Part shown: in pieces, positions 23,066-31,949 of the stretch
How the letters are laid out: each line of letters starts with the position of its first letter
Numbering within the stretch: position 1 is the stretch's first letter
Assembly (NCBI RefSeq): GCF_001426885.1
Contig: NZ_LMFP01000033.1
Location: 110,753 to 174,752, forward strand
Direction of reading: 5' to 3'
DNA length: 64,000 nucleotides
Source: Pelomonas sp. Root1444
Lineage (GTDB): Bacteria > Pseudomonadota > Gammaproteobacteria > Burkholderiales > Burkholderiaceae_C
Translations under genes and position numbers: made by a program
The notes under the pieces: generated by a model
What the model saw: only the letters and a program-made list of their open reading frames with translations
What the model was told of the DNA's origin: nothing
Database searches by the model: none

Positions 23066-23968
23066 ATGAAACTGACCCCACGCCTTGCCCTGCTGCTGAC
23101 CTTGCCGCCCCTGCTGTGGGCCGGCAACGCCGTCGTCGGCCGGCTGGTGCGCCATGACATCCCCCCGATGGCGCTGAATGCGCTGCGCTGGGCGCTGGCC
23201 CTGCTGCTGCTGGCGCCGCTGGCACACCGGCTGCTGGCCCATCCACGCGAGGCGCTGGTGCGCTGGCGCAGCCTGGCCTGGCTGGGCTTCCTCGGCATGG
23301 GCTGCTACAACGCGCTGCAATACCTGGCGCTGCACACTTCGTCGCCGCTGAACGTGACGCTGATCACCGCCAGCATGCCGGTGTGGATGCTGGGCGTCGG
23401 CGCGGTGTTCTACGGCGTCAAGCCGGCGCGCCGCCAGTTGGTGGGCGCCGCACTGTCGCTGCTGGGCGTGGCCCTGGTCATTGCGCGAGGCGACCCGGCC
23501 GCACTGCTCGCCGTGCACTTCGTGCCGGGCGACCTGCTGATGCTGCTGGCCATCTTCACCTGGGCCGTCTACTCGTGGATGTTGTCGCGGCCGATGAAGG
23601 GTCTGCGGCCCGGCGAGAAGCCGGACTGGAACTGGGCCGAGTCGCTGATGTCGCAGCTGATGTTCGGCGTGGTCTTCTCGGGCATCGCAGCGGGCGCGGA
23701 GCAGGTCGTCGCACCCGCGGCCATCCACTGGAGCCCGACGCTGGTCGCCGTACTGGTCTATGTCGCCATCGGCCCTTCGCTGATCGCCTATCGCTGCTGG
23801 GGCATGGGCGTGGCCGAAGCAGGCCCGGCGCTGGCCGGCTTCTTCGTCAACCTGACGCCCGTGTTCGCCGCCATCATCTCGGCCGCGCTGCTGGGCATCG
23901 CACCGGCCTGGTACCACGGCGTGGCGTTCGCGCTGATTGCAGCGGGCATCTTCGTGTCGTCGCGCTGA
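23066..23968 (+). CDS. EamA/DMT family transporter
   Basis: 300 residues with about ten predicted transmembrane helices in two EamA repeats (about residues 10-140 and 155-295). PPLLWAGNAVVGRL near the start and FFVNLTPVFAAIISAALLG near the end are typical. Inner-membrane efflux or uptake of small metabolites; substrate not predictable. The stop overlaps the next start as TGATG. Confidence 0.9.
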   Translation: MKLTPRLALLLTLPPLLWAGNAVVGRLVRHDIPPMALNALRWALALLLLAPLAHRLLAHPREALVRWRSLAWLGFLGMGCYNALQYLALHTSSPLNVTLITASMPVWMLGVGAVFYGVKPARRQLVGAALSLLGVALVIARGDPAALLAVHFVPGDLLMLLAIFTWAVYSWMLSRPMKGLRPGEKPDWNWAESLMSQLMFGVVFSGIAAGAEQVVAPAAIHWSPTLVAVLVYVAIGPSLIAYRCWGMGVAEAGPALAGFFVNLTPVFAAIISAALLGIAPAWYHGVAFALIAAGIFVSSR

Positions 23969-24558
23969 TGCTCGTGGTGCATGTGGACGACCGCTTGGTC
24001 GTCGTCGACAAGCCGGCCGGCATGCTCAGCGTACCGGGGCGTACCGAGCCCGACTGCGCGAGCGCCCGCGTGCAGGCGCTGTACCCGGATGCACTCGTCG
24101 TGCACCGGCTGGACCAGGCCACCTCCGGCCTGCTGATGTTCGCGCGCGGCGCCGCGGCCCAGCGCGAGCTGAGCGCGGACTTTGCCGAGCGGCGTGTCGG
24201 CAAGGTCTATGTCGCGGTGGTGGCCGGGCGGCTGGACGGCGAAGGCCTGATCGACCTGCCCTTGGGCGCCGACTGGCCCAACCGGCCGCGCAAGCAGGTG
24301 GACCTGGTTCGCGGCAAGCCGTCGCAGACGCGCTGGCGCGTCCTGGCCCACGAAGGCCCCCACACGCGTGTTCAGCTGGAGCCGCTGACCGGCCGCAGCC
24401 ACCAGCTGCGCGTGCACATGGCGGCGCTGGGCCATGCCATCCTGGGCGACACGCTGTACGCGGCGCCAGACATCGCTGCCGCCAGCCCGCGCCTGCTGCT
24501 GCACGCCAGCGAACTGCGCATAAGCGGCAAATACTTCACTAGCGCTGCCGAGTTCTGA
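23968..24558 (+). CDS. RluA-family pseudouridine synthase
   Basis: 196 residues, a compact family member without the S4 domain, as in RluA-type enzymes for 23S rRNA U746 and tRNA U32. Catalytic motif VVHRLDQATSGLLMFARG with Asp49. Also KVYVAVVAGRLDG and GRSHQLRVHMAALGHAILGD. One-base overlap with the transporter stop suggests coupled translation, though the roles are unrelated. Confidence 0.92.
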   Translation: MLVVHVDDRLVVVDKPAGMLSVPGRTEPDCASARVQALYPDALVVHRLDQATSGLLMFARGAAAQRELSADFAERRVGKVYVAVVAGRLDGEGLIDLPLGADWPNRPRKQVDLVRGKPSQTRWRVLAHEGPHTRVQLEPLTGRSHQLRVHMAALGHAILGDTLYAAPDIAAASPRLLLHASELRISGKYFTSAAEF

Positions 24559-24600
24559 GGCGGACCGACGCGGCCCTCTTTCTAAGATACCCCCTGTTAC

Positions 24601-24610
24601 TAACGCGTTA
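24601..24610. promoter_or_regulatory. Perfect 10-bp palindrome upstream of the secreted-protein pair
   Basis: TAACGCGTTA stands 54 bp before the start at 24664, in the only A/T-containing part of the gap. It may be an operator for the two secreted-protein genes. A 10-bp palindrome also occurs by chance, so this is tentative. Confidence 0.25.
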
Positions 24611-24663
24611 TGTCGCACCCGGCCCCTCAGAGCCGGGGCGCACTGAGGACACGGGGCGAAGCA

Positions 24664-26211
24664 ATGAAGAACGGTGCGAGGAGCTTGTGGGCCGCGCTTG
24701 GCATGGCGTGGTGCCTGTTGCCGCTGAGTGCCCACGCGCAGCAGGCTGACCCGGCGGTCTGGGGCGTCTATGCCCGTCTGATCGGCGCCACGATGGCCTA
24801 CGAGCGGCATGCGGCGCTGACTTTCAGCTGGTACTGGAACGGCGACAAGACGGCCATCGTCGAGGACCAGGGCAAACACCTGGACACCGGCGAGATCAAG
24901 TCGCTGGGCGGCGGCAGGCTGGCCCGCTTCGTGAAGGGCGATCTGATCTGGAGCGGCACCATCCAGCCCGATGGTGCGGTCGTCTGGGATGCCGAAGGCA
25001 ACTTCTTCACCAAACGCGCCGGCGGTCCCTTCCGGATCCGCCTGGATGGCGACTCGGCACTGATCGAAGAAAGTGTGGAGTTGGAGAAGGGCAAGGTCAC
25101 CTGGACCTCGCCGCGCAGGCGCTGGGTCGGCAGCCTGCCCGCGCCTGCTCCGGTGGCGGCGGCGGCCTCCGCGCCCGAGGCTGCCGGCAGCGCCCCATCG
25201 GCCGTGGCTGAGGCGAAGGCCGTTGAAGAGAAGACCGGCCCTCGTGAACTGTCCGAGCAGGATCTGGCCAAGCTGCGCGCCAGCATGGCCCGTGACAAGG
25301 TGCAGCGCGCGGAGTTGCTGAAACGCCAGCAGGAAGAGGCGCGGCGCCAGGAAGAGGCCCGCCGGCAGCAGGCCGAATACGACGCACGCATGGCTGCACA
25401 GCGAGCTGCAGAGGAGCGCGCGGAGCGCGCCGAGGCGCGGGCCGCCGACGACGCGTTCGCTGGCGCGCTGATGAACGGCCTCAACGTCTTCAAGGGCGAG
25501 ATGGCCAAGAACCAGGCCCAGCAGGCGCAGCAGCAAGCCTTCCTCGCCAACCTGCAGCGGCAACAGCAGCAGGCCGCGGACGCGCGCCAGCGTGAGCAGG
25601 ACCGCCAACGCCAGGCAGCGGCGCAGGAGCAGCTCGCCCGTCAGCAGGCTGCAGCCGCACAGGCACAACCACAGCGGCAGGCGGGCAATGGCGGCGGCAC
25701 CGCCACTCGACCCACGCAGGCCCAAGCCAACCAAACCGCCCAAACCGCCCAAACCGCGCAGGCGGCACAAGCGGCACAAGCGGCCCAGGCCGAAGCGGTC
25801 GAGCGCCAGCTGCGCGAACGCGCGGCCGCGGAGCGCCAGCGCCAGCAACAGCTGCGCGAACAGCGGCAAGCCGAGGAGCGGGTGGCCGCGGCCGCGCCAG
25901 CGCCCCGGCCGGCCGATCCGCCGCAGCGCGCCTCGACCCTGGACGACCCCAGCCGCTGCGTGTCCCAGCCCTCGCAGGTGCGCAACCCCAACTGCAAGGA
26001 GGGCACCGCCTTCACCGTCACCAACAGCTGCGCGCAGCCGGTGGACGTGAGGCTGTGCATCAAGACACGGCAAGGCGGCTGGGACTGCGGCGCAAGCTGG
26101 GGCGTCGGTCCCGGTGCGGACTGGTCCTACCCGTCCTGCCGCGGCACCTCGACGGCCTTCATGGACGTGCGCTCTGCCGGCAGCAACCGCCGCTTTGCCG
26201 ACCCGCCGTGA
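24664..26211 (+). CDS. Large secreted protein with coiled-coil middle and Cys-rich C-terminus
   Basis: 515 residues, function unknown. Signal peptide (to about AHAQ), then a globular domain to about residue 160 with FSWYWNGDKTAIVEDQGKHL. A long Gln/Ala/Glu/Arg helical region (about 195-420) includes QTA/QAA tripeptide repeats. The C-terminal 85 residues hold at least six cysteines (DPSRCVSQPSQVRNPNC, VRLCIKTRQGGWDCG). The C-terminal part looks like a small disulfide-bonded module. The start at 24664 is chosen because the signal peptide begins there. A second secreted gene follows after 50 bp. Confidence 0.85.
   Translation: MKNGARSLWAALGMAWCLLPLSAHAQQADPAVWGVYARLIGATMAYERHAALTFSWYWNGDKTAIVEDQGKHLDTGEIKSLGGGRLARFVKGDLIWSGTIQPDGAVVWDAEGNFFTKRAGGPFRIRLDGDSALIEESVELEKGKVTWTSPRRRWVGSLPAPAPVAAAASAPEAAGSAPSAVAEAKAVEEKTGPRELSEQDLAKLRASMARDKVQRAELLKRQQEEARRQEEARRQQAEYDARMAAQRAAEERAERAEARAADDAFAGALMNGLNVFKGEMAKNQAQQAQQQAFLANLQRQQQQAADARQREQDRQRQAAAQEQLARQQAAAAQAQPQRQAGNGGGTATRPTQAQANQTAQTAQTAQAAQAAQAAQAEAVERQLRERAAAERQRQQQLREQRQAEERVAAAAPAPRPADPPQRASTLDDPSRCVSQPSQVRNPNCKEGTAFTVTNSCAQPVDVRLCIKTRQGGWDCGASWGVGPGADWSYPSCRGTSTAFMDVRSAGSNRRFADPP
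25732..25785 (+). repeat. 9-bp tandem repeats encoding Gln-X-Ala triplets
   Basis: Six 9-bp units: CAAACCGCC twice, CAAACCGCG, CAGGCGGCA, CAAGCGGCA and CAAGCGGCC. They encode (QTA)3(QAA)3 inside the helical region of the secreted protein. Perfect repetition of the first units suggests slippage-prone, length-variable DNA. Confidence 0.85.
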
Positions 26212-26261
26212 CAGCGCGACCCCGGCGCCAAGACAGTCATCTCGATCCCGACGGAGAAGCA

Positions 26262-26933
26262 ATGAAGAACAAGCGATGGACAACCATGCTCTGCGCGCTC
26301 GGCGCCACCCTGTTGGCCGCGACCGCGCAGGCCCAGCAGGCGGCGCAGACCGCCGAAGGCGCACAGCGGTTCCTGTCCACCCTGGTGAAGAAGGGCAACG
26401 GCTACGCCTGGTTCGTCGACGCCCAGGGCCGGACGAACTACGTGCGCGGCAAGGCGACCACGACGACCACCCGCGTCGGCGTGCTGCTGGGCAACGACGA
26501 GGAGAAGTCGGAACGGCTGGTCGACAAGCAGCTGACGGCCTTCAGCCTCACCCAGATCGACACCGAAGGCGCCGACGGCAAGCCGGACGCCTGCATGACC
26601 CGCATCGCCAAGTGGGGCGTGAGGGAGCCGCTGACGGAGAACAAGACCTGGCAGACGACGGACGAAGGCATCCTCATCGACACGCCCATCGTGCATGTCG
26701 AGAACAGCATCTACGAGCTGCCGCAGGAGCTGGCATCCCCGCACTGGATCGACTGGCGCAACGTCAAGCTCAGCCGCAGCGCCAATGGCGGCCAGATGAC
26801 CGCGTCGTTCAAGGAAAAGAACTACACCGCTCACCTGTCCTTCACCGGTGAATCGGAACTGGTCGACCGCATTGAGTACGCGATGAAGTTCCTGAAGCTG
26901 AGCTGCGACGACACCACCGCGACCGGCTTCTGA
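26262..26933 (+). CDS. Secreted protein of unknown function
   Basis: 223 residues with a signal peptide (MKNKRWTTMLCALGATLLAA... cleaved near AQA). The mature part is mixed alpha/beta with two cysteines (KPDACMTR and KLSCDDT) that may form a disulfide. No known domain is recognised. The context GAAGCAATGAAGAAC at its start is almost the same as at 24664, so the two genes may share a leader by duplication. It probably forms an operon with that gene. Confidence 0.82.
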   Translation: MKNKRWTTMLCALGATLLAATAQAQQAAQTAEGAQRFLSTLVKKGNGYAWFVDAQGRTNYVRGKATTTTTRVGVLLGNDEEKSERLVDKQLTAFSLTQIDTEGADGKPDACMTRIAKWGVREPLTENKTWQTTDEGILIDTPIVHVENSIYELPQELASPHWIDWRNVKLSRSANGGQMTASFKEKNYTAHLSFTGESELVDRIEYAMKFLKLSCDDTTATGF

Positions 26934-26965
26934 CGCACGCAACGGCGGGCCGCTAGAGTCGGCCC

Positions 26966-27670
26966 ATGCACCTCTACATCGTCACCGGCAGTTCCCGCGG
27001 CCTCGGCGCCGCCCTTGTCGAACAACTCGCACAGCCCGGCAACGCCGTCATCGGCATGGCCCGCCGCCTGAACCCGGCGCTGAAGGCCGAGCAATGGACG
27101 CTGGACTTGGCCGACCCGCTGCCCGCCGCCGAGCGCCTGCAGGCCTGGCTGCGGGCCAACACCGGCTGGGCCAGCGCCACGCTGGTCAACAACGCCGCGC
27201 TGCTGAGCGCGCCCGGCCCGCTGGCCGCCAGCGGGCTGGCCGAGCTGTCCGCCGCGCTGCGCGTGGGCCTGGAAGCGCCAACGCTGCTGAGCCGCGTCTT
27301 CCTGGCCGAAACCGTGGGCGTGGCGCAGCGACGCATCCTCAACATCTCGTCCGGGCTCGGTCGGCGAGCGATGGCTGGCAGCGCCGCCTACTGTGCCGTC
27401 AAGGCGGGGCTGGACCACCTCAGCCGCGCGCTGGCGCTGGAGGCGCCGGACGTCGGCGTCGTGTCGCTGGCCCCGGGCGTCATCGACACCGACATGCAGG
27501 TGCAGCTGCGCGGCGCCGACCCGGCGCGTTTCCCCGAGCAGGCGCGCTTCCAGGGCCTGAAGGAAGGCGGCCAGCTGCAGACCGCCCAGGCCACCGCCGG
27601 GGCGGTGCTGCGTTACCTGAACAAACCCGATTTCGGCCAGAACGTCGTCGCGGACATCCGCGAGGCTTGA
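26966..27670 (+). CDS. Short-chain dehydrogenase/reductase
   Basis: 234 residues, classical SDR. Cofactor motif TGSSRGLG at residues 7-14, NNAA at the usual central position, Ser in NISSG and the catalytic YCAVK pair. Sequence is nearest the sepiapterin-reductase/benzil-reductase branch, with an NADP preference hinted by MARR after the second strand. Substrate not determinable. Confidence 0.9.
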   Translation: MHLYIVTGSSRGLGAALVEQLAQPGNAVIGMARRLNPALKAEQWTLDLADPLPAAERLQAWLRANTGWASATLVNNAALLSAPGPLAASGLAELSAALRVGLEAPTLLSRVFLAETVGVAQRRILNISSGLGRRAMAGSAAYCAVKAGLDHLSRALALEAPDVGVVSLAPGVIDTDMQVQLRGADPARFPEQARFQGLKEGGQLQTAQATAGAVLRYLNKPDFGQNVVADIREA

Positions 27671-27726
27671 AAATCGGCCCGGCTGCCCCCAGCTGCCCTT
27701 CGTTTCGTCCTCTCTGGAGATCCACC

Positions 27727-28587
27727 TTGAACCGCATCCTCGCCGTGAGCCTGGCCGCCCTGCTGGCCTTCGCCCTGCCTGCCCACGACGCCGAGGCCAA
27801 GCGCCTGGGCGGCGGTGGCATCAAGCGCAGCGTCCCCACGCAGACCACGCCGCAAACGCCGCCGGCGCAGACACCCCAACAGGCGGCGCCGGCCAAGCAG
27901 GCCGCCGCAAACCCGGCCGCGCCTGCCGCAGCGGCGCCCAAGCGCTCCTGGCTCGGCCCGATCGCCGGCCTGGCCGCCGGCCTGGGCCTGGCAGCACTGG
28001 CCAGCCACTTCGGCTTCGGCGCCGAGCTGGCCAACATCATGACCATGGTGCTGCTGGGCTTGGTGGCGGTGTTCGTCATCCGCTTCCTGATGCGCCGCTT
28101 CGCCACGCCAAAGCCGCAGCTGGCCGGTGCCCACGGCGCCAACTTCGAGGCCCAGCCCCAGCAGCCGGCGTGGGGCGCCCAGCCCGCTGCGGGCACCGCC
28201 GCAGCCAGCACGCTGGCCGCTGCACCGGCCGGTTTCGACACCGCCGGCTTCGAGAAGATCGCCAAGCAGGTCTTCATCCGCCTGCAGGCCGCCAACGACG
28301 CCGGTGACCAAACCGACCTGCGCCGCTTCACGACGCCGCAGATGTACGCCAGCATCCAGCACGACCTGCTGGAGCGCGGTGGCAAGCCGCAGCGCACCGA
28401 GGTGCTGCAGCTGGACGCCAACGTCGTCGACGTCGCCACCGAGAACGGCGAGCAGATCGTCTCCGTGCGCTTCTGGGGCCTGGTGCGCGAAACCAGCGAG
28501 CAGGCGGCCGAAGACTTCGACGAGATCTGGCACCTGGTCAAGTCCGGCGACGGCTGGCTGATCGCCGGCATCCAGCAGACCGCATGA
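27727..28587 (+). CDS. Tim44-like domain protein
   Basis: 286 residues using a TTG start (27727) with CTCTGGAG upstream; no in-frame ATG is as well placed. Signal or anchor sequence MNRILAVSLAALLAFALPAHD, a Pro/Gln/Ala-rich linker, two hydrophobic helices (about 80-120), a second linker, and a C-terminal Tim44-like domain from about residue 175 (FEKIAKQVFIRLQAANDAGD to GDGWLIAGIQQTA). Bacterial members are membrane proteins of unclear role. Confidence 0.88.
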   Translation: MNRILAVSLAALLAFALPAHDAEAKRLGGGGIKRSVPTQTTPQTPPAQTPQQAAPAKQAAANPAAPAAAAPKRSWLGPIAGLAAGLGLAALASHFGFGAELANIMTMVLLGLVAVFVIRFLMRRFATPKPQLAGAHGANFEAQPQQPAWGAQPAAGTAAASTLAAAPAGFDTAGFEKIAKQVFIRLQAANDAGDQTDLRRFTTPQMYASIQHDLLERGGKPQRTEVLQLDANVVDVATENGEQIVSVRFWGLVRETSEQAAEDFDEIWHLVKSGDGWLIAGIQQTA

Positions 28588-28628
28588 CCAACGACATGGC
28601 GGGTTAGACCCGATCCGGACTCGCATAA

Positions 28629-28661
28629 GAATGGGCGCTTCGAGCGCCCATTCGCTTTTTT
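28629..28661 (+). terminator. Rho-independent terminator after the Tim44-like gene
   Basis: GAATGGGCGCT (28629-28639) pairs perfectly with AGCGCCCATTC (28643-28653), followed by GCTTTTTT. It separates the Tim44-like gene from the S9 peptidase gene that begins ten bases later. Confidence 0.93.
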
Positions 28662-28670
28662 GAGGCCCCC

Positions 28671-30674
28671 ATGTTTCCTCTGCGTCTTTCCCTCTGCGCC
28701 CTCGGCACCGTGCTGCTGGCCGCCTGCGCCTCCACGCCAGTGCCCACCGCCGTCGTCGTGCCCAATGCCAACCTGGTCGCGCAAGGCATTCCGCCGGTGC
28801 CGCAAAGCCTGGCCGACGCCATCGGCCGCTACAACGATTTCCGCGGCCATGCCTTTGCCGACTGGCACCCCACCCAGCGCGAGATGCTGGTGCTGCACCG
28901 CAAGGCCGGCGCCAACACGGTCCAGCTCTTCCGCGTCGCATCCCCGCTGGCCGAGGGGGAGCAGTTGACCGACGGCGCCGACCCGGTCGGCCGCGCCAGC
29001 TACGAGCCGCGCAACGGCCGCTATGCCGTCTTCGAACGCGCCAGCGGCGGCAACGAGGTGGCGCAGCTCTATCGCCTGCCGCTCGGCCAGCCCGGCGCCC
29101 AACCGGTGCTGCTGACCAGCCCTGATGAGCGCCATGCGATGAACACCTGGCTGCGCAAGAGCGGCCAGCTGGTCTACACCGCTGTGCCTATCGACCGCAC
29201 GGCCCAGGGCGGCACGCGCAGCAAGATCACGACGACGCTGTGGCTGATGGACCCCGAGAAGCCCGAGGGCCGCCGCAAGCTGGCTGAACTGGACGGCGGC
29301 GGCTGGACGGCCAGCCGACCGTCCCCTGACGAGCGCCTCGTCACGCTGACGCGCTACCTGTCGGCCAATGAATCGCAGATCTGGCTGCTGGACCTCGCCA
29401 GCGGCGCCACCCGGCAGCTGGCCCCCGCCGCCGGCAGCCAGGAGGCCAAGGCCACCTATGCGGCGGCGGGCTGGTCGCCCGACGGCCGCGCGTTGTGGAT
29501 CACCAGCGACCGCGCGGGCGAATTCCGCGAGCTGATGAAGCTCGACCTCGCCAGCGGTCGCATCGACCGCGTCAGCAGCCACATCCCCTGGGACGTCAGC
29601 GGCGTCACGCTGACCGAGGACGGCAGCCGGCTCGCTGCCCAGTTCAACGTCGATGGCCGCGACGAGCTGCATTTCTTCGATACCGCCACCGGCAAGGAAG
29701 CACCCGCGCCGGCCGCGCTGCCCGCCGGCAACGTCGGCAGCGCCAGCTATCACCGCGCCCGCGGCGACCTGGCCTTCTCGGTCAGCAACGCCCAGGGGCC
29801 GGGCCAGATCTACTCGCTGGACAACGACGGCAAGGTGCAGCAATGGACGCGCGCGGCCGCACCCGCGGGCGTGGACACCTCCGGCTTCAGCGAGCAGAAG
29901 ATCGTGCGCTGGAAGAGCTTCGACGGCACGACCATCTCCGGCCTGCTGACCCCGCCGCCGAAAAAGTTCAGCGGCAAGCGCCCGGTGCTGATCGCCATCC
30001 ACGGCGGGCCGGAGAGCCAGGCCAGCGTCGGCTTCCTCGGCCGCAACGCCTACTTCGTGCAGGAACTGGGCATGGCGCTGATCCAGCCCAACGTGCGCGG
30101 CTCCAGCGGCTACGGCAAGAGCTTCCTGGCCATGGACAACGGCTTCAAGCGCGAGGACTCGGTCAAGGACATCGGCGCCCTGCTCGACTGGATCGCGACG
30201 CAGCCAGACCTGGACGCATCGCGCGTGCTGGTCACCGGCGGCAGCTACGGCGGCTACATGACGCTGGCGGTGTCAACCACCTATGCCGATCGCATCGCCG
30301 GCGCCATCGACGTGGTCGGCATCTCGCACTTCGTGACCTTCCTGAACAACACCGAGAGCTACCGCCGCGACCTGCGCCGCGTCGAGTACGGCGACGAGCG
30401 GGACGCGGCAATGAAGGCCCACCTCGACAAGATCTCGCCGCTGACCAACGCCGCGCGGATCAAGAAGCCGCTGTTCGTCATCCAGGGCAAGAACGACCCG
30501 CGCGTGCCCTACACCGAGGCCGAGCAGATCGTCGCCAAGGTCCGCGAGGGGGGCACGCCGGTCTGGTACCTGCGCGCCGAGAACGAAGGCCATGGCTTCC
30601 AGAAGAAGGAGAACCAGGACTTCCAGTTCTACGCGACGGTGCTGTTCATGCAGCAGACGGTGCTGAAGAAGTAG
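28671..30674 (+). CDS. S9 family prolyl-oligopeptidase-type peptidase, lipoprotein
   Basis: 667 residues. Lipobox LLAAC gives a predicted outer or inner membrane lipoprotein. An N-terminal beta-propeller (about residues 50-390, with repeated WSPDGRALW-type blades) precedes the alpha/beta hydrolase domain. The catalytic triad is Ser525 (GGSYGGYM), Asp609 (GKNDPRVP) and His641 (EGHGF). Similar to dipeptidyl/acylaminoacyl peptidases that trim oligopeptides. Its 3' end overlaps the convergent cobC-like gene by 29 bp. Confidence 0.94.
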   Translation: MFPLRLSLCALGTVLLAACASTPVPTAVVVPNANLVAQGIPPVPQSLADAIGRYNDFRGHAFADWHPTQREMLVLHRKAGANTVQLFRVASPLAEGEQLTDGADPVGRASYEPRNGRYAVFERASGGNEVAQLYRLPLGQPGAQPVLLTSPDERHAMNTWLRKSGQLVYTAVPIDRTAQGGTRSKITTTLWLMDPEKPEGRRKLAELDGGGWTASRPSPDERLVTLTRYLSANESQIWLLDLASGATRQLAPAAGSQEAKATYAAAGWSPDGRALWITSDRAGEFRELMKLDLASGRIDRVSSHIPWDVSGVTLTEDGSRLAAQFNVDGRDELHFFDTATGKEAPAPAALPAGNVGSASYHRARGDLAFSVSNAQGPGQIYSLDNDGKVQQWTRAAAPAGVDTSGFSEQKIVRWKSFDGTTISGLLTPPPKKFSGKRPVLIAIHGGPESQASVGFLGRNAYFVQELGMALIQPNVRGSSGYGKSFLAMDNGFKREDSVKDIGALLDWIATQPDLDASRVLVTGGSYGGYMTLAVSTTYADRIAGAIDVVGISHFVTFLNNTESYRRDLRRVEYGDERDAAMKAHLDKISPLTNAARIKKPLFVIQGKNDPRVPYTEAEQIVAKVREGGTPVWYLRAENEGHGFQKKENQDFQFYATVLFMQQTVLKK

Positions 30675-31188
30675 GCCGGCCGTAGGCCGGCGCGGCAGGC
30701 CAGGCGTCCGGTGACGGCGCCTGGCCTTTTCTTTCCAGGCACCAGCGCCGCGCGGTGATCCAGCCGCCATGGCCGACGGCCAGCGCGCACGGCGGCTGCC
30801 AGGCGGCTGCGCGCGCCATCAGCGCTTGCAAGGACTCGCCGCCGTCGAAGCCGAAGCCGTTGAAGTCCGCCATCCAGCGCTCGAACGCCGCGGGCGGGAT
30901 GTCCGCCCAGGCGCGGCCGTCCCAGGCGCCGAAGTCCATCTCCGCCAGCGCGGTGTCGGTGTGCCAATGGAAGCCCCAGCGCTTCAGCCACCGCCCGACG
31001 GCAGCCGCGCGCTGCAGCGGCGAGGTGACCACCTCGCGTGGCAGGCGGTGGCGGCGCGCATGGGCGCGGATGCGGTGGGCCAGGCGCTTGGCCTTGCGCG
31101 CGTCGACGGGCAGGTCGGTGCGTCCGCCGATGCAGCGCCCCTGTGCGCCCCGCGGCTTGGGGTGTCGCCAGATGGTGAACGCCGGCAT
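30646..31188 (-). CDS. cobC: Histidine phosphatase, probable alpha-ribazole phosphatase
   Basis: 180 residues. Phosphohistidine motif WRHPKP with His9, the RHP variant usual in CobC-type proteins, and the second catalytic His in AVGHGGW. Also VVTSPLQRA and FGAWDGR. It would remove the 5'-phosphate in nucleotide-loop assembly of cobalamin. ATG 31188 overlaps the cobS stop as ATGA. The last roughly ten residues run into the S9 peptidase gene on the other strand. Confidence 0.85.
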   Translation of the reverse strand: MPAFTIWRHPKPRGAQGRCIGGRTDLPVDARKAKRLAHRIRAHARRHRLPREVVTSPLQRAAAVGRWLKRWGFHWHTDTALAEMDFGAWDGRAWADIPPAAFERWMADFNGFGFDGGESLQALMARAAAWQPPCALAVGHGGWITARRWCLERKGQAPSPDAWPAAPAYGRPTSSAPSAA

Positions 31189-31949
31189 CAGACCGCGGCC
31201 GTGAAGGCCAGCAGCACGGCGATCTCGGCGAACTGCTCGGTGGCTCCCAGGCCGTCGCCGGTGTAGCCGCCGAGGCGGCGCTTCAACCATTGCCGCATCA
31301 GCAGCGCTGCCAGGCCTGCCGCCGCCATGGCCGCCAGCAGTCGCGGCAGGTGGACACCGCAGGCCACCAGCGCGAGGGCCAGCAACGCACACCAGCCCAG
31401 CGCCACGCCGAAGTTGCGCGGCGCGACGGCCAGCGCCAGCGGCTTGGCCTTGGCATGCTCCGCGTCGCCGCCGTAGGGCAGGCTCACCATCACGCCCACC
31501 GCCGCGGCGCGGGCGAACGCATGGCTGGCCAGCAGCGCCGCCGCGGCGCCCAGCATCGGCCGCGTCGCCAGCACCGCCAGCAGCGCGGCGCGCAGCAACA
31601 GGCTCAGCCCCAGCGCCAGCGCGCCGTAGCTGCCGATGCGCGAGTCCTTCATGATGGCCAGCGCCTTCTCGCGTGGCACGACGCCGCCGAGGGCGTCGAA
31701 GGTGTCGGCCAGGCCGTCCTCGTGGAAGCCGCCGGTCAGCGCGACGTTCGCCGCCAACGCCAGCAGCGCCGCGACCCAGGCCGGCCAGAACTGCACGGCC
31801 GCCGCCATCACGGCTGCCCCCACTCCCCCGACCAACGCCCCCACCAGTGGAAAGTGGCGCACGCAGTCGTTCAGCCAGCCGGGCTCGAAGCGGTCCAGGC
31901 GCACCGGCAGCCGGGTCAGGAACTGCAGCGCGACCAGGACCAGCTTCAC
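31188..31949 (-). CDS. cobS: Adenosylcobinamide-GDP ribazoletransferase (cobalamin synthase)
   Basis: 253 residues, polytopic inner-membrane protein. Starts at GTG 31949 overlapping the cobT stop (GTGA). FLTRLPVRL, TGGFHEDGLADTFDALGG (metal-binding acidic motif), KDSRIGSYGALALGLSLLLR and GYTGDGLGATEQ are family hallmarks. Joins adenosylcobinamide-GDP to alpha-ribazole(-5'-phosphate). Coupled on both sides by four-base overlaps. Confidence 0.95.
   Translation of the reverse strand: MKLVLVALQFLTRLPVRLDRFEPGWLNDCVRHFPLVGALVGGVGAAVMAAAVQFWPAWVAALLALAANVALTGGFHEDGLADTFDALGGVVPREKALAIMKDSRIGSYGALALGLSLLLRAALLAVLATRPMLGAAAALLASHAFARAAAVGVMVSLPYGGDAEHAKAKPLALAVAPRNFGVALGWCALLALALVACGVHLPRLLAAMAAAGLAALLMRQWLKRRLGGYTGDGLGATEQFAEIAVLLAFTAAV

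Noticed and set aside
25732..25785. CRISPR-like short repeats
   Set aside because: Units are 9 bp with no spacers and are in-frame protein repeats.
23788..26364. 858-codon reverse frame
   Set aside because: Spans several forward genes with signal peptides and motifs; its apparent leucine/alanine repeats are the antisense of the Gln-rich stalk.
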